In this document: one piece after another, positions 1-8,463 of the stretch
Numbering within the stretch: position 1 is the first letter of the stretch
How the letters are laid out: each line of letters begins with the position of its first letter
DNA from: Isoptericola halotolerans
GTDB taxonomy: Bacteria; Actinomycetota; Actinomycetes; Actinomycetales; Cellulomonadaceae
NCBI RefSeq assembly: GCF_013149785.1
Contig: NZ_JABEZU010000001.1
Location: 310,001-374,000 of the forward strand
Length of the DNA stretch: 64,000 nt
Direction of reading: 5' to 3'
Translations under genes and position numbers: made by a program
The notes under the pieces: generated by a model
Databases searched by the model: none
The model's input: the letters and a program-made list of their open reading frames with translations, nothing else
What the model was told of the DNA's origin: nothing

Positions 1-510
1 TCCTGAGAGCCAGTCGGCGATGATCCCGAGCGCGGAGGCGGGTTCGATACGCAGGTCCAGCGGGAGGAACGCCCCGCCGGCGGAGTCCTGGACGGGCGTA
101 CGGTCCGCGACCTGCGGCCCGGTCAGGAGGGTGGCGTCCCCGGCGCGCGCCGCGACGAGGTCGTCGAGGACGGCGAGCTCGTCGCGGTGCCGGGCGACGA
201 CGACGGCGCCGCACTCCCGCACGCCGAAGCCGGCTTCCCGGCCGGCCTTGAGCCATCGCTCACGGGAGGCCAGGGCACAGGCGAGCGCGGTCGAGTCCTG
301 GGTGGTGATCGCCAGGTGGCCTCCGCGACGGGCGGTGTTGCCCACCGGTCGCTGGGCGGCGTCGACCACGAGCACCGAGAGGCCGCGGGCGTGCGCCTCG
401 ACGGCGTGCGCCAGACCGACCGCACCGGCGCCGACGACCGCGAGGTCGACCTTGGTGGGGAGCGGAGGCAGGGCGCTGTCGGGGTTCACGTCCAGAATCT
501 GCCTGAGCAC
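1..510 (-). CDS. FAD-dependent oxidoreductase, N-terminal part (gene runs off the window)
   Basis: The minus strand reads an open frame from a GTG at 510 (alternative GTG at 489) to the window edge, so only the first ~170 residues are visible. Near the N-terminus VDLAVVGAGAVGLAHA is a dinucleotide-binding GxGxxG motif of the DAO-type flavoprotein fold, followed by an acidic-ended second strand (LSVLVVDAAQ). The sequence looks most like the family of proposed oxidoreductases linked to phosphonate or amine oxidation (TIGR03364-like), but the catalytic C-terminal part is missing, so the substrate cannot be named. No strong ribosome-binding site decides between the two starts. The gene is divergent from the S9 peptidase. 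Confidence 0.75.
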   Translation of the reverse strand, partial: MLRQILDVNPDSALPPLPTKVDLAVVGAGAVGLAHAVEAHARGLSVLVVDAAQRPVGNTARRGGHLAITTQDSTALACALASRERWLKAGREAGFGVRECGAVVVARHRDELAVLDDLVAARAGDATLLTGPQVADRTPVQDSAGGAFLPLDLRIEPASALGIIADWLSG

Positions 511-661
511 AGGGCCTGCGTTCAAGGCAGCAGCGGCCTGTGGACAAGGTGTTCGACCAGTGTTCACCTGCGGTTCCGCCGGGCGTTCCCCGAGCGTCGC
601 GGTGCCCCGTCGCGAGGATTTCCGTGAGGTGGTGGCGGCGGCTTGTGATAGACCCGGGTAG

Positions 662-2791
662 GTGACCCAGGACACCACGGCAGACACCTCCACCCGACCG
701 CCCACCCCGTTCCACGACCTCGACGCCTTTCTCGAGGTCGGCCGCCTGAGCGGGCTGGTCCTCAGCGGTGACGGCACCCGTCTCGTGACGGCCGCCCAGT
801 CCCTCGGCCCGGAGCGCACGGGCTACGTCTCGGCGCTGTGGGAGGTCGATCCCACCGGGGAGCAGCCGGCACGGCGCCTGACCCGCAGCGCCAAGGGCGA
901 GTCGTCGCCCGCGTTCTCCGCGGGTGGCGACCTGCTGTTCACCTCGGCCCGGCCGGACCCCGAGGGCAAGCCTGACGACGATGCTCGCGCCGCCCTGTGG
1001 TGCCTGCCGTCCGGCGGTGAGGCGCGCGTGGTCGCGACGGCGCCCGGCGGGATCGGTGGCCTGCTGACGGCGAGCGACGCCGACGTCGTGTCGGTGACCG
1101 CGCCGGTGCTGCCCTCGGCGGCGGACCTGGCCGAGGACGGCGAGCTGCGCACGGCGCGCAAGGACCTCTCGGTCGACGCGATCTGGCACACGGGGTACCC
1201 CGTGCGGCACTGGGACCACGACCTGGGGCCCGACGCCGACCGTCGCTTCGCGACCTCCGTCGCTGCGGCCGAGGGTGGGCACGCCGAGCTCCGTCAGCTC
1301 ACCGGGGCGGGTCGCCAGCTCGACGAGGCCGGTGCCGCGCTGTCCCCGGACGGCGCGACGCTCGTCACGGTCTGGACCGTGGACGACCCCGGTGCGGCAC
1401 GGCGAGGGACGCTGGTCGCGATCGACACGAGGACGGGGGAGCGGCGCACGCTCGTCGACGACCCGGACGCGGAGGTCGCCTCGCCCGTCGTCTCGCCGGA
1501 CGGCCGGTGGGTCGCCTACGTCACGGAGACGGTCACGTCGCCGACCGATCCGCCGGTGGTGCGGGCGGCCGTCGTGGCGCTCGACGGCACCGGCGAGCCC
1601 GAGGTGCTGGCGGACGACTGGGACCGTTGGCCCACCTCGCTGACGTGGCTGCCCGGCTCCTCGGGCCTCCTGATCACCGCGGACGACGACGGTCGCGGCC
1701 CGGTCTTCCTGCTCACCTTCGACGCAGGGCCCGGCACGGGCCCGGTCACCGTGGAGCAGGTGACGGCCGACGCCGCGACGTTCACGGACGTCTGCGTCGC
1801 CCCCGACGGCTCCGCGGCCTACGCGCTGCGCACCTCCTACGCGGCGCCGTCGGAACCGGTCCGGGTCGATCTCGCCGCGTTCGTCGCGTCGGGCCCCGCG
1901 GGGGAGCGTGAGCCGGTGCCCGCCGTCGTGCTCCCGTCGCCGGTGGTGGCCCCCGAGCTGCCGGGTGTGCTGACCGAGGTGGAGACGACGGCGCCCGACG
2001 GTGCGCGGGTGCGGGCGTGGCTGGCCCTGCCGGCCGGGGCGTCGGCGTCGGACCCCGCTCCCTTGCTGCTGTGGATCCACGGCGGCCCGCTGGGCTCCTG
2101 GAACGCGTGGTCATGGCGCTGGAACCCGTGGATCATGGTGGCCCGCGGGTACGCGGTGCTCCTGCCCGACCCGGCGCTGTCCACCGGGTACGGCCAGGAG
2201 TTCGTGCGGCGTGGCTGGGGTGCGTGGGGCGACAAGCCCTTCACCGACCTGCTGGCGATCACCGACGCCGCCGAGTCGCGCGACGACGTCGACGAGACGC
2301 GCACGGCCGCGATGGGAGGGTCGTTCGGCGGCTACATGGCCAACTGGGTGGCCGGTCACACCGACCGGTTCCGCGCGGTCGTCACGCACGCCTCGTTGTG
2401 GGCCCTGGACCAGTTCGGCCCGACGACGGACCACGCGTACTACTGGGCGCGCGAGATGACGCCGGAGATGGCCCGCGAGCACAGCCCGCACCGGTACGTC
2501 GGGCAGATCCGCACGCCGATGCTCGTGATCCACGGGGACAAGGACTACCGGGTGCCGATCGGGGAGGGGCTGCGGCTGTGGCGCGAGCTGCTCGCCGACT
2601 CGGGGCTGCCCGCGGCCGACGACGGCTCGACGGTGCACCGGCTCCTCTATTTCCCGACGGAGAACCACTGGGTGCTCTCCCCGCAGCACGCCAAGGTCTG
2701 GTACGCCGGTGTGCTGGCGTTCCTGGCCGAGCACGTCCTCGACGTGCCGGAGGGCGAGGGGGACCGGGTGCTGCCGACCACGCTCGGCTGA
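662..2791 (+). CDS. S9 family peptidase (prolyl oligopeptidase / acylaminoacyl-peptidase type)
   Basis: A 709-residue protein starting at GTG 662. The N-terminal ~430 residues contain repeated SPDG-type strands of a beta-propeller, and the C-terminal ~260 form an alpha/beta hydrolase. The catalytic triad is visible: Ser554 in GGSFGGYMA, Asp628 in HGDKDYRVP and His669 in TENHW. Members of the family cleave short peptides, the propeller excluding folded proteins. No signal peptide is seen, so it is probably cytoplasmic. GGGTAGG just before the start may act as ribosome-binding site. The gene stands alone, followed after 56 bp by a membrane-protein gene on the same strand. The class call is safe; the exact substrate is not known. 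Confidence 0.93.
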   Translation: MTQDTTADTSTRPPTPFHDLDAFLEVGRLSGLVLSGDGTRLVTAAQSLGPERTGYVSALWEVDPTGEQPARRLTRSAKGESSPAFSAGGDLLFTSARPDPEGKPDDDARAALWCLPSGGEARVVATAPGGIGGLLTASDADVVSVTAPVLPSAADLAEDGELRTARKDLSVDAIWHTGYPVRHWDHDLGPDADRRFATSVAAAEGGHAELRQLTGAGRQLDEAGAALSPDGATLVTVWTVDDPGAARRGTLVAIDTRTGERRTLVDDPDAEVASPVVSPDGRWVAYVTETVTSPTDPPVVRAAVVALDGTGEPEVLADDWDRWPTSLTWLPGSSGLLITADDDGRGPVFLLTFDAGPGTGPVTVEQVTADAATFTDVCVAPDGSAAYALRTSYAAPSEPVRVDLAAFVASGPAGEREPVPAVVLPSPVVAPELPGVLTEVETTAPDGARVRAWLALPAGASASDPAPLLLWIHGGPLGSWNAWSWRWNPWIMVARGYAVLLPDPALSTGYGQEFVRRGWGAWGDKPFTDLLAITDAAESRDDVDETRTAAMGGSFGGYMANWVAGHTDRFRAVVTHASLWALDQFGPTTDHAYYWAREMTPEMAREHSPHRYVGQIRTPMLVIHGDKDYRVPIGEGLRLWRELLADSGLPAADDGSTVHRLLYFPTENHWVLSPQHAKVWYAGVLAFLAEHVLDVPEGEGDRVLPTTLG

Positions 2792-2847
2792 CCAGGATCC
2801 ACCCTGGGGTGGATGGTGGCACCTCGCGTGCGGGCTAGCTTCAGCGC

Positions 2848-4221
2848 ATGACGAGAATCGCAGAGCCGCCGGTGGAGCCGGTCGGTCTGGTGGAACCGGT
2901 CGAGGTGGGGGACGAGGACCGGTCGGCGGGGCGCAGCGGTCGGCCTCGGCTGGTCGGCATCGACCTCGCCCGGGGCCTGGCGATCATCGGGATGTTCGGG
3001 GCGCACACGCTGGTCACGGTGGAGCTGGGGTGGCAGCCCTCGACGTGGGCGGGGGTGGTGCACGGGCGGTCCTCGATCCTCTTCGCCACGTTGGCGGGCG
3101 TCTCGCTCGCGCTGATGTCCGGGGGTCGCCGCGCGGTGGGCGGAGCGGCGTTGCGCGACGCGCGCACCCGGGTGCTCGTGCGCGCCGCGCTGCTCTACGC
3201 GCTCGGCGCGTTCCTCGCGCTGTTCGGCACGGTCGCGGTCATCCTCGAGGTGTACGCCGTGCTGCTGGTGGTCGCGCTGCCGTTCTTGCGGTGGTCTGCT
3301 CGACGGCTGCTCGTCCTCGCGGGGGTGCTCGCGGTCGTCGGCCCTCTGGCGCGGTCGCTGGTGGTGCTGCTCGTCGAGTCGCAGGGCGTCTATCCGACCG
3401 GCTTCCTGGAGATCGTGCTCACCGGGACCTATCCGGGTCTCGTCTGGATCGCCTTCGTGCTGCTGGGCCTGGGGGTCGGTCGCCTGGACCTGACGAGCCG
3501 TCTGGTCCGGGTGCGGGTCGTCGTGGCGGGCCTGCTCCTCGCGGTCGTCGGCTATGCAGGAGGGGCGGTCTCGGCGCAGGCGACCGGGCTCGACGGCGAC
3601 CAGGGGTACTCGGGCTCGGACTCGTGGTCGTCGGGCTCGGACTCGTGGTCCGGGTCGAGCTCCGTGGACGCGGTCGCGGAGGGGGTGCCGGGGGACACCG
3701 TGGACCTGTCCGACAGCATCTGCTACCCGGAGGGCGGCGGGTACGTGTACTGCGAGCCGTCGTCGTGGTCGGAAGGGGCCGACGACGAGTGGTCGGAGGA
3801 CGAGTGGTCCGAGGGGGAGGGCGAGCCCGCTCTCGTCAGAGGTCTGGCGATGCTGGTGGGCGCTGCGCCGCACTCGGGCACGCCGTTCGAGGTGGCCGGG
3901 TCCGGGGGTGTCGCGCTGCTGGTGATCGGCCTGTGCCTGCTGGCGCCGCGGCCGGTCCGTCGGGTGCTGTCCCCGGTCGCGGCCGCGGGCACGCTCGCCC
4001 TGACGTTGTACACCGCGCACATCGTGGCGCTGAGCCTCGGTGGCGCGTGGGTGTACGAGCGCCCGGCGGTGTTCTTCGGGCTGCTGGTCCTCGGGGCGCT
4101 GGTTCTCGCCGTGGTGTGGCGGCGCTGGTTCGGTCAGGGGCCGTTGGAGCGTCTGGTGTCCAGCGTCTCGCGCCGTGCTGCTGCGCCGCCTGCACCGAGT
4201 GCTCATATGCGCGACGACTGA
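2848..4221 (+). CDS. multi-pass membrane protein of the DUF418 / heparan-alpha-glucosaminide acetyltransferase-like group
   Basis: A 457-residue integral membrane protein with about ten hydrophobic segments. The motif RLVGIDLARGLAIIGMFGAH around residues 32-51 is the typical opening of the YeiB/DUF418 and HGSNAT-like acyltransferase families, proposed to move acetyl groups across membranes. Residues ~255-330 are a low-complexity Ser/Trp/acidic insert (repeated DSW, EDEWSE and GSDSWS blocks) that interrupts the membrane segments and probably loops out. Start ATG 2848 has no strong Shine-Dalgarno. The 3' end overlaps part of the putative operator for the mannitol dehydrogenase gene. Family assignment is moderate; the acyl donor and acceptor are unknown. 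Confidence 0.75.
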   Translation: MTRIAEPPVEPVGLVEPVEVGDEDRSAGRSGRPRLVGIDLARGLAIIGMFGAHTLVTVELGWQPSTWAGVVHGRSSILFATLAGVSLALMSGGRRAVGGAALRDARTRVLVRAALLYALGAFLALFGTVAVILEVYAVLLVVALPFLRWSARRLLVLAGVLAVVGPLARSLVVLLVESQGVYPTGFLEIVLTGTYPGLVWIAFVLLGLGVGRLDLTSRLVRVRVVVAGLLLAVVGYAGGAVSAQATGLDGDQGYSGSDSWSSGSDSWSGSSSVDAVAEGVPGDTVDLSDSICYPEGGGYVYCEPSSWSEGADDEWSEDEWSEGEGEPALVRGLAMLVGAAPHSGTPFEVAGSGGVALLVIGLCLLAPRPVRRVLSPVAAAGTLALTLYTAHIVALSLGGAWVYERPAVFFGLLVLGALVLAVVWRRWFGQGPLERLVSSVSRRAAAPPAPSAHMRDD

Positions 4222-4231
4222 CGCTCATCTG
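4201..4231. promoter_or_regulatory. putative polyol-regulon operator upstream of mannitol dehydrogenase
   Basis: GCTCATATG (4201-4209) and GCTCATCTG (4223-4231) are spaced 22 bp apart, two helical turns, and end 43 bp before the dehydrogenase ATG. GCTCATCTG is the exact reverse complement of CAGATGAGC, which occurs twice in front of the polyol ABC importer (8409-8417 and 8432-8440). The shared motif suggests control by the SorC-type regulator encoded at 7353-8318. This is inference from repeat position only. Confidence 0.5.
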
Positions 4232-4273
4232 TTACGTTGGTCTTCCCAGGACCCGACGGAGCAAGGACGCACC

Positions 4274-5764
4274 ATGACCGCACTCACCGACGAGACCGTG
4301 GACGACCTGCGGGGCGCCGACCGCGGGACGGAGCCGCTCGCCCTGCCGTCGTACGACCGGTCGGCCCTGCGGGCCGGCATCGTCCACCTCGGGGTGGGCG
4401 GGTTCCACCGCGCACACCAGGCGATGTACCTCGACCGTCTGATGGAGCAGGGCAAGGCGCTCGACTGGGCCGTCTGCGGTGTCGGCGTGCTGCCGCAGGA
4501 CGCGCGCATGCGCGACGCGCTGATGACCCAGGACGGTCTGTACACCCTGGTGCTGAAGCATCCCGACGGGACCCTCGAGGGCAGGGTGGTCGGGTCGATC
4601 GTCGACTTCCTCCTTGCGCCGGACGACCCGGAGGCGGTGATCGAGAAGATGGCCTCGCCCGAGATCCGCATCGTCTCGCTGACCGTCACCGAGGGCGGGT
4701 ACAACGTGCACCCGGTGACCGGTGAGTTCGACGAGACCGACCCGGCGGTGCAGGCGGACCTGGCGCCCGGCGCGGTGCCGGCCACCTCCTTCGGCCTCGT
4801 GACCGAGGCGCTGCGCCGCCGTCGGGACCGGGGGGTCGCGCCGTTCACGGTGATGAGCTGCGACAACATCCAGGGCAACGGCGAGGTCGCGCACCGCATG
4901 TTCGGCGCGTTCGCGCGGCTCAAGGACCCGGAGCTGGGTGCATGGATCGAGCAGAACGTGCCGTTCCCGAGCTCGATGGTCGACCGGATCACGCCGGTCA
5001 CCACGGACGAGGACCGGGCCATGGTCGCCGAGCGCTTCGGGGTCGCCGACGCCTGGCCCGTGGTCGCCGAACCCTTCACCCAGTGGGTGCTCGAGGACCG
5101 GTTCGCCGACGGGCGCCCGCCCTGGCAGGACGTCGGCGTCCAGATGGTCGACGACGTCGAGCCCTACGAGCTCATGAAGCTGCGGCTGCTCAACGCGAGC
5201 CATCAGTCGCTGTGCTACCTCGGCTACCTCACCGGCTACCGGTACGCCCACGAGGTCTGCGCCGACGAGACGTTCGTGCGGTTCCTGCTCGACTACATGG
5301 AGCGCGAGGCGACACCCACGCTGCAGGCCGTCCCCGGGATCGATCTCGACGACTACCGGCGCACGCTCATCGAACGGTTCGCGAACCCCGCCGTGCGGGA
5401 CACCCTCGCGCGGCTGTGCGCCGAGTCGTCCGACCGGATCCCGAAGTGGCTGCTGCCCGTGGTGCGCGAGAACCTGGCCGACGGCGGAGAGGTCCACCGG
5501 GCGGCCGCCGTCGTCGCCGCGTGGGCGCGTTACGACGAGGGCGTCGACGAGCAGGGAGAGCCGATCGAGATCGTCGACCGGCTGGCCGACCGGCTGCGAG
5601 CTGCCGCCGCCCGGCAGGGCGAGGACCCGCTCGCGTTCCTGCGCGACCGGGAGCTGTTCGGCGACCTCGTCGACGACCAGCGGTTCACGGCCGCCTACCT
5701 CGCGGCGCTGGAGTCGCTGCACCAGGTCGGTGCCCGGGCGACGGTCGAGCGTCTGGTGGGCTGA
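4274..5764 (+). CDS. mtlK: mannitol 2-dehydrogenase (long-chain polyol dehydrogenase)
   Basis: A 496-residue enzyme, the usual length for the family, converting D-mannitol (and often arabitol or sorbitol) to the ketose with NAD+. The N-terminal Rossmann region shows GIVHLGVGGFHRAHQ. The active-site pattern Lys-x5-Asn-x2-His is present as MKLRLLNASHQ, with Lys302, Asn307 and His310. I chose ATG 4274 because AGCAAGGA lies just upstream and the protein then starts like its relatives. Fructuronate and altronate reductases are close relatives and cannot be fully excluded, but a SmoEFG-like polyol importer with matching promoter motifs 4 kb away favours a polyol substrate. Confidence 0.88.
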   Translation: MTALTDETVDDLRGADRGTEPLALPSYDRSALRAGIVHLGVGGFHRAHQAMYLDRLMEQGKALDWAVCGVGVLPQDARMRDALMTQDGLYTLVLKHPDGTLEGRVVGSIVDFLLAPDDPEAVIEKMASPEIRIVSLTVTEGGYNVHPVTGEFDETDPAVQADLAPGAVPATSFGLVTEALRRRRDRGVAPFTVMSCDNIQGNGEVAHRMFGAFARLKDPELGAWIEQNVPFPSSMVDRITPVTTDEDRAMVAERFGVADAWPVVAEPFTQWVLEDRFADGRPPWQDVGVQMVDDVEPYELMKLRLLNASHQSLCYLGYLTGYRYAHEVCADETFVRFLLDYMEREATPTLQAVPGIDLDDYRRTLIERFANPAVRDTLARLCAESSDRIPKWLLPVVRENLADGGEVHRAAAVVAAWARYDEGVDEQGEPIEIVDRLADRLRAAAARQGEDPLAFLRDRELFGDLVDDQRFTAAYLAALESLHQVGARATVERLVG

Positions 5765-5765
5765 G

Positions 5766-6746
5766 TCAGGGACCCCCTGGGCTCGCGTACCGCTCGGCGA
5801 GCGTGGCGAAGGCGGAGACGAGCTCGGGAGGGCCGACGGCCTCCATCGGTACGTCGAACCTCCCGAACGAGGCGGCGAGCGCTCCCCACGACCAGGCGCC
5901 CGCTTCGAGGCGGCAGGTGTGCTCGTCGACGGCGGTGACCGTCCCGTCGCCGGCGAAGGGGAGCACGTCGCGCGCGGGCAGGTGGAGGACGACGGTGCCG
6001 CGGCACGGCCACGCGTCGACGTCGGACCCCTTGAAGCGGGCGGAGACGAAGGCGTCGACGTCGCCACCGGGCACCGTGCGCGGGGCGAAGCGCGGGCCGT
6101 GGGGGAGGCGCGGACGCAGGCGGTCGACGCTGTAGAGACGCCAGTCGTCGTGGTCGAGATCCCACCCGACCAGGTACCACCGGCCGTGAGAGGTCACCAG
6201 GTGGTGCGGTTCGGCCCGGCGCGGCGCGAGCGCCTGCGGGTCGTCGCCGACGGCGGCGTGGCGGGCCGCGTAGTCGAAGCGGAGGGTCGCTCGGTCGCGG
6301 ATCGTGCTCGCGAGCGTGACGAGGACGTCGAGCGGGACGGTGGGGGGCGCCGGGTCGCCGGCCCGACGGACGGCGGTGACCTCGAGCGCGTCCAGGCGGT
6401 GCCGGAGCCGTGCGGGCATGACCTGACGGATGGTGCCGAGGGCGCGGGCCGCGGCCTCCTCGACGTCCGCGCCGAGGGCCGGTGCCACCTGCAGGGCGAC
6501 GGCCACGGCGACGGTCTGGTCGTCGTCGAAGAGGAGCGGTGGCAGCTCGCTGCCGACGTCGAGGCGGTATCCGCCGTCCGGGCCCATGGTGGCCCGGATG
6601 CTGTAGCCCATCTCTCGCAGGCGGTCGACGTCCCGGCGGACCGTGCGGTCGCTGACGTCCAGCCGGGATGCCAGGAGCGGCCCGGGCCAGTCCCGGCGGG
6701 TCTGCAGCAGCGACAGCAGCGTGAGCAGCCGCGATGTCGTCGTCAT
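5766..6746 (-). CDS. WYL-domain transcriptional regulator (YafY type)
   Basis: A 326-residue regulator read from ATG 6746, which is preceded by GGAGGAC. Residues 1-60 form a DeoR-like winged helix (LDVSDRTVRRDVDRLREMGY). The C-terminal half carries the WYL domain (GRWYLVGWDLDHDDWRLY). WYL domains usually sense a small ligand or nucleic acid. It converges on the mannitol dehydrogenase and is divergent from the VOC gene at 6846; such regulator/VOC pairs are common in actinobacteria. A 7-bp inverted repeat lies in the shared promoter region (6766-6790), suggesting local autoregulation. The ligand is unknown. Confidence 0.9.
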   Translation of the reverse strand: MTTTSRLLTLLSLLQTRRDWPGPLLASRLDVSDRTVRRDVDRLREMGYSIRATMGPDGGYRLDVGSELPPLLFDDDQTVAVAVALQVAPALGADVEEAAARALGTIRQVMPARLRHRLDALEVTAVRRAGDPAPPTVPLDVLVTLASTIRDRATLRFDYAARHAAVGDDPQALAPRRAEPHHLVTSHGRWYLVGWDLDHDDWRLYSVDRLRPRLPHGPRFAPRTVPGGDVDAFVSARFKGSDVDAWPCRGTVVLHLPARDVLPFAGDGTVTAVDEHTCRLEAGAWSWGALAASFGRFDVPMEAVGPPELVSAFATLAERYASPGGP

Positions 6747-6765
6747 GTCCTCCACAGTAGATCCG

Positions 6766-6790
6766 GTCCAGGACAGAAGCTGACCTGGAC
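6766..6790. promoter_or_regulatory. inverted repeat in the WYL regulator / VOC divergent promoter
   Basis: GTCCAGG (6766-6772) and CCTGGAC (6784-6790) form a perfect 7-bp inverted repeat with an 11-bp spacer, 20 bp upstream of the regulator start. Its position between the divergent genes makes it the likely operator of the WYL protein; this is inference. Confidence 0.5.
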
Positions 6791-6845
6791 AGGTGTGAGG
6801 GTGGAGGCACGGGCCCAGTCGGGCCGACCTCACCAAGGAGCAGAG

Positions 6846-7307
6846 ATGACCATCCAGACGACCACCCACCTCAACTTCCGTGGCGACGCGCGCCAGGCGC
6901 TGGAGCTCTACCGATCCGTGTTCGGTGGGCACCTCGTCATCAACACCTACGCCGACGTCGGCATGCCGGCCGAGCTTCCCGGCGCGGACCGGGTCGTCTT
7001 CGGCCTCGTCGCCGCGGAGAACGGCTTCCGGGTGATGGGCTACGACGTCCCCGGCCGGGCCGAGGGCTCGATCGTCGGTGGTGGCTCGACCCGCCGTGAG
7101 AACGGCTCCACGGTGACCGACCAGGCGCTGTTCGTCTCGGTCGGCTCCGAGACCCTCGACGAGCTCCAGGGCTACTGGGACGCGCTGGCGGTCGACGCCG
7201 TCGTCGTCGAGCCGCTGGCCGCCTCGGCATGGAGCGCCGGGTTCGGCATGCTCACCGACCGTTTCGGTGTCACCTGGAGCTTCGGCGTCACCGCCGCCGA
7301 GGCGTGA
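6846..7307 (+). CDS. VOC family protein (PhnB-like)
   Basis: A 153-residue vicinal-oxygen-chelate protein from ATG 6846, with AAGGAGCAG as ribosome-binding site. The start (TTHLNFRGDARQALELYRSVF) and end (GMLTDRFGVTWSF) are typical of the PhnB-like subgroup, which includes many proteins of unknown activity with a glyoxalase fold, some tied to stress or drug resistance. It is transcribed away from the WYL regulator, from which it shares a promoter region. No reaction can be assigned from sequence alone. Confidence 0.88.
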   Translation: MTIQTTTHLNFRGDARQALELYRSVFGGHLVINTYADVGMPAELPGADRVVFGLVAAENGFRVMGYDVPGRAEGSIVGGGSTRRENGSTVTDQALFVSVGSETLDELQGYWDALAVDAVVVEPLAASAWSAGFGMLTDRFGVTWSFGVTAAEA

Positions 7308-7352
7308 CGTCCCGCGCGAGGTGGAGGCCTGCTGCCGGGCGCGGTGGAGGTG

Positions 7353-8318
7353 TCAGGGATCGGTGACGACGTCTCCGGGCGGGGCGGCCAGCAGGTGCTC
7401 GAGCTCGACCGCGGCGGCGTCGTCCATGACGAGCACCGTGGCGATCCCGCCGAGGACGGCGGCGCGCAGCCCGGCGGCGGCCTCGGCCCCGTAACCGATG
7501 GCGATCACTTCCGGGGTACGGACGAGCTGGTCGAGCGTGACCCCGACGACGCGGGCGTCCAGGGGGGTGACCACGGCGCGCCCCCGGGCGTCGAAGAGCC
7601 GCCCGGAGCACTCGGCGACCGCGCCGTTCTCGGTCGCGGCGCGACGCTCGGGTTCGGTGACCTGGGGGTAGACGGTCGAGCCGGTGGCGTTCCAGGCGCC
7701 GATCGACACGACGGCGAGGTCGAGGGAGTCCGCGCGGTCGAGGGCGGCGGCGATCTCGGGCTGCTGCCGCATCCCCGCCGCGGTCGCCGGGTCACCGACG
7801 AGCAGCGGCGACCACACGGGCCAGGTGCGCACGCCGTCCATGCGGGAGAAGCGCTGGATGAGCTCGAGGGAGTTGCCGCTGCCGTGCACGGGCAGCGCGC
7901 CGACGAGCTGGACGACGTCGCACGGGGGCAGCGTCCCGAGGCTGCGGACGGCTGCCTCGATGGTGCGCGACCAGGAGACGCCGACGGTGGTGTCGGCCCG
8001 GGCCCGGGCGGCGATGACCCGGGCGAGCTCGCGGGCGAGCAGGTCGCGGGTCGAGTCGCGGTCCGAGCCGCCGGGGACGATCACGACCTCGCGGGCTCCC
8101 AGCCGCTCCGCGAGCACGCGAGCGCGGCCGGTGTCGAGGTGGGCCGGTGCGGCGATCTCGATCTTCACCACCCCGCTCTCACGGGCCTCCGCCAGCAGGC
8201 GGGCGACCTGGAACCGGGAGATCCCCCGGTGCTTGGCGATCTCGACCTTGGACCGGCCGTCGAGGTAGTAGTCCGTGCTCACGTCCACCAGGAGGCGGGT
8301 GTGCTCAGGGTCGGTCAC
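7353..8318 (-). CDS. SorC-family sugar-binding transcriptional regulator
   Basis: A 321-residue regulator starting at GTG 8318. The N-terminal helix-turn-helix (residues ~20-50, VEIAKHRGISRFQVARLL) is followed by a sugar-phosphate-isomerase-like effector domain containing VVIVPGG and VVSIGAW, as in SorC/DeoR-type regulators of sugars and polyols. It is divergent from the SmoEFG-like ABC operon, and the shared region holds a 14-bp palindrome and two CAGATGAGC repeats. The same motif precedes mannitol dehydrogenase, so it is the likely regulator of the whole polyol set. The inducer is unknown, presumably a phosphorylated or free polyol. Confidence 0.9.
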   Translation of the reverse strand: MTDPEHTRLLVDVSTDYYLDGRSKVEIAKHRGISRFQVARLLAEARESGVVKIEIAAPAHLDTGRARVLAERLGAREVVIVPGGSDRDSTRDLLARELARVIAARARADTTVGVSWSRTIEAAVRSLGTLPPCDVVQLVGALPVHGSGNSLELIQRFSRMDGVRTWPVWSPLLVGDPATAAGMRQQPEIAAALDRADSLDLAVVSIGAWNATGSTVYPQVTEPERRAATENGAVAECSGRLFDARGRAVVTPLDARVVGVTLDQLVRTPEVIAIGYGAEAAAGLRAAVLGGIATVLVMDDAAAVELEHLLAAPPGDVVTDP

Positions 8319-8375
8319 GGGTCCTCGTCTCTTCCCGCGACGACGGCGTGGCGCGGGAGTTTGAGCGGATGGCCT

Positions 8376-8440
8376 TGCTCACGTGAGCATATCGAACTAT
8401 GGTCGCTTCAGATGAGCAGCACAAGCGCTCTCAGATGAGC
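8376..8440. promoter_or_regulatory. polyol operon operator region: 14-bp palindrome plus two CAGATGAGC repeats
   Basis: TGCTCACGTGAGCA (8376-8389) is a perfect 14-bp palindrome. CAGATGAGC then occurs at 8409-8417 and 8432-8440, 23 bp apart. All share the half-site TGAGC. The group lies between the SorC-type regulator (starts 8318) and the importer (starts 8464), so it can serve both promoters. The last repeat ends 23 bp before the importer start, consistent with repression. Binding by the SorC protein is inferred. Confidence 0.6.
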
Positions 8441-8463
8441 GAGAGAACGACGTGAGGACAACG

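Noticed and set aside
539-547. single DnaA-box match (TGTGGACAA) upstream of the S9 peptidase
   Set aside because: One isolated 9-mer in a divergent promoter region is expected by chance.
260-2080. 606-residue open frame on the minus strand
   Set aside because: Shadow of the S9 peptidase gene and of the oxidoreductase 5' region; composition is low-complexity Arg/Gly/Pro.
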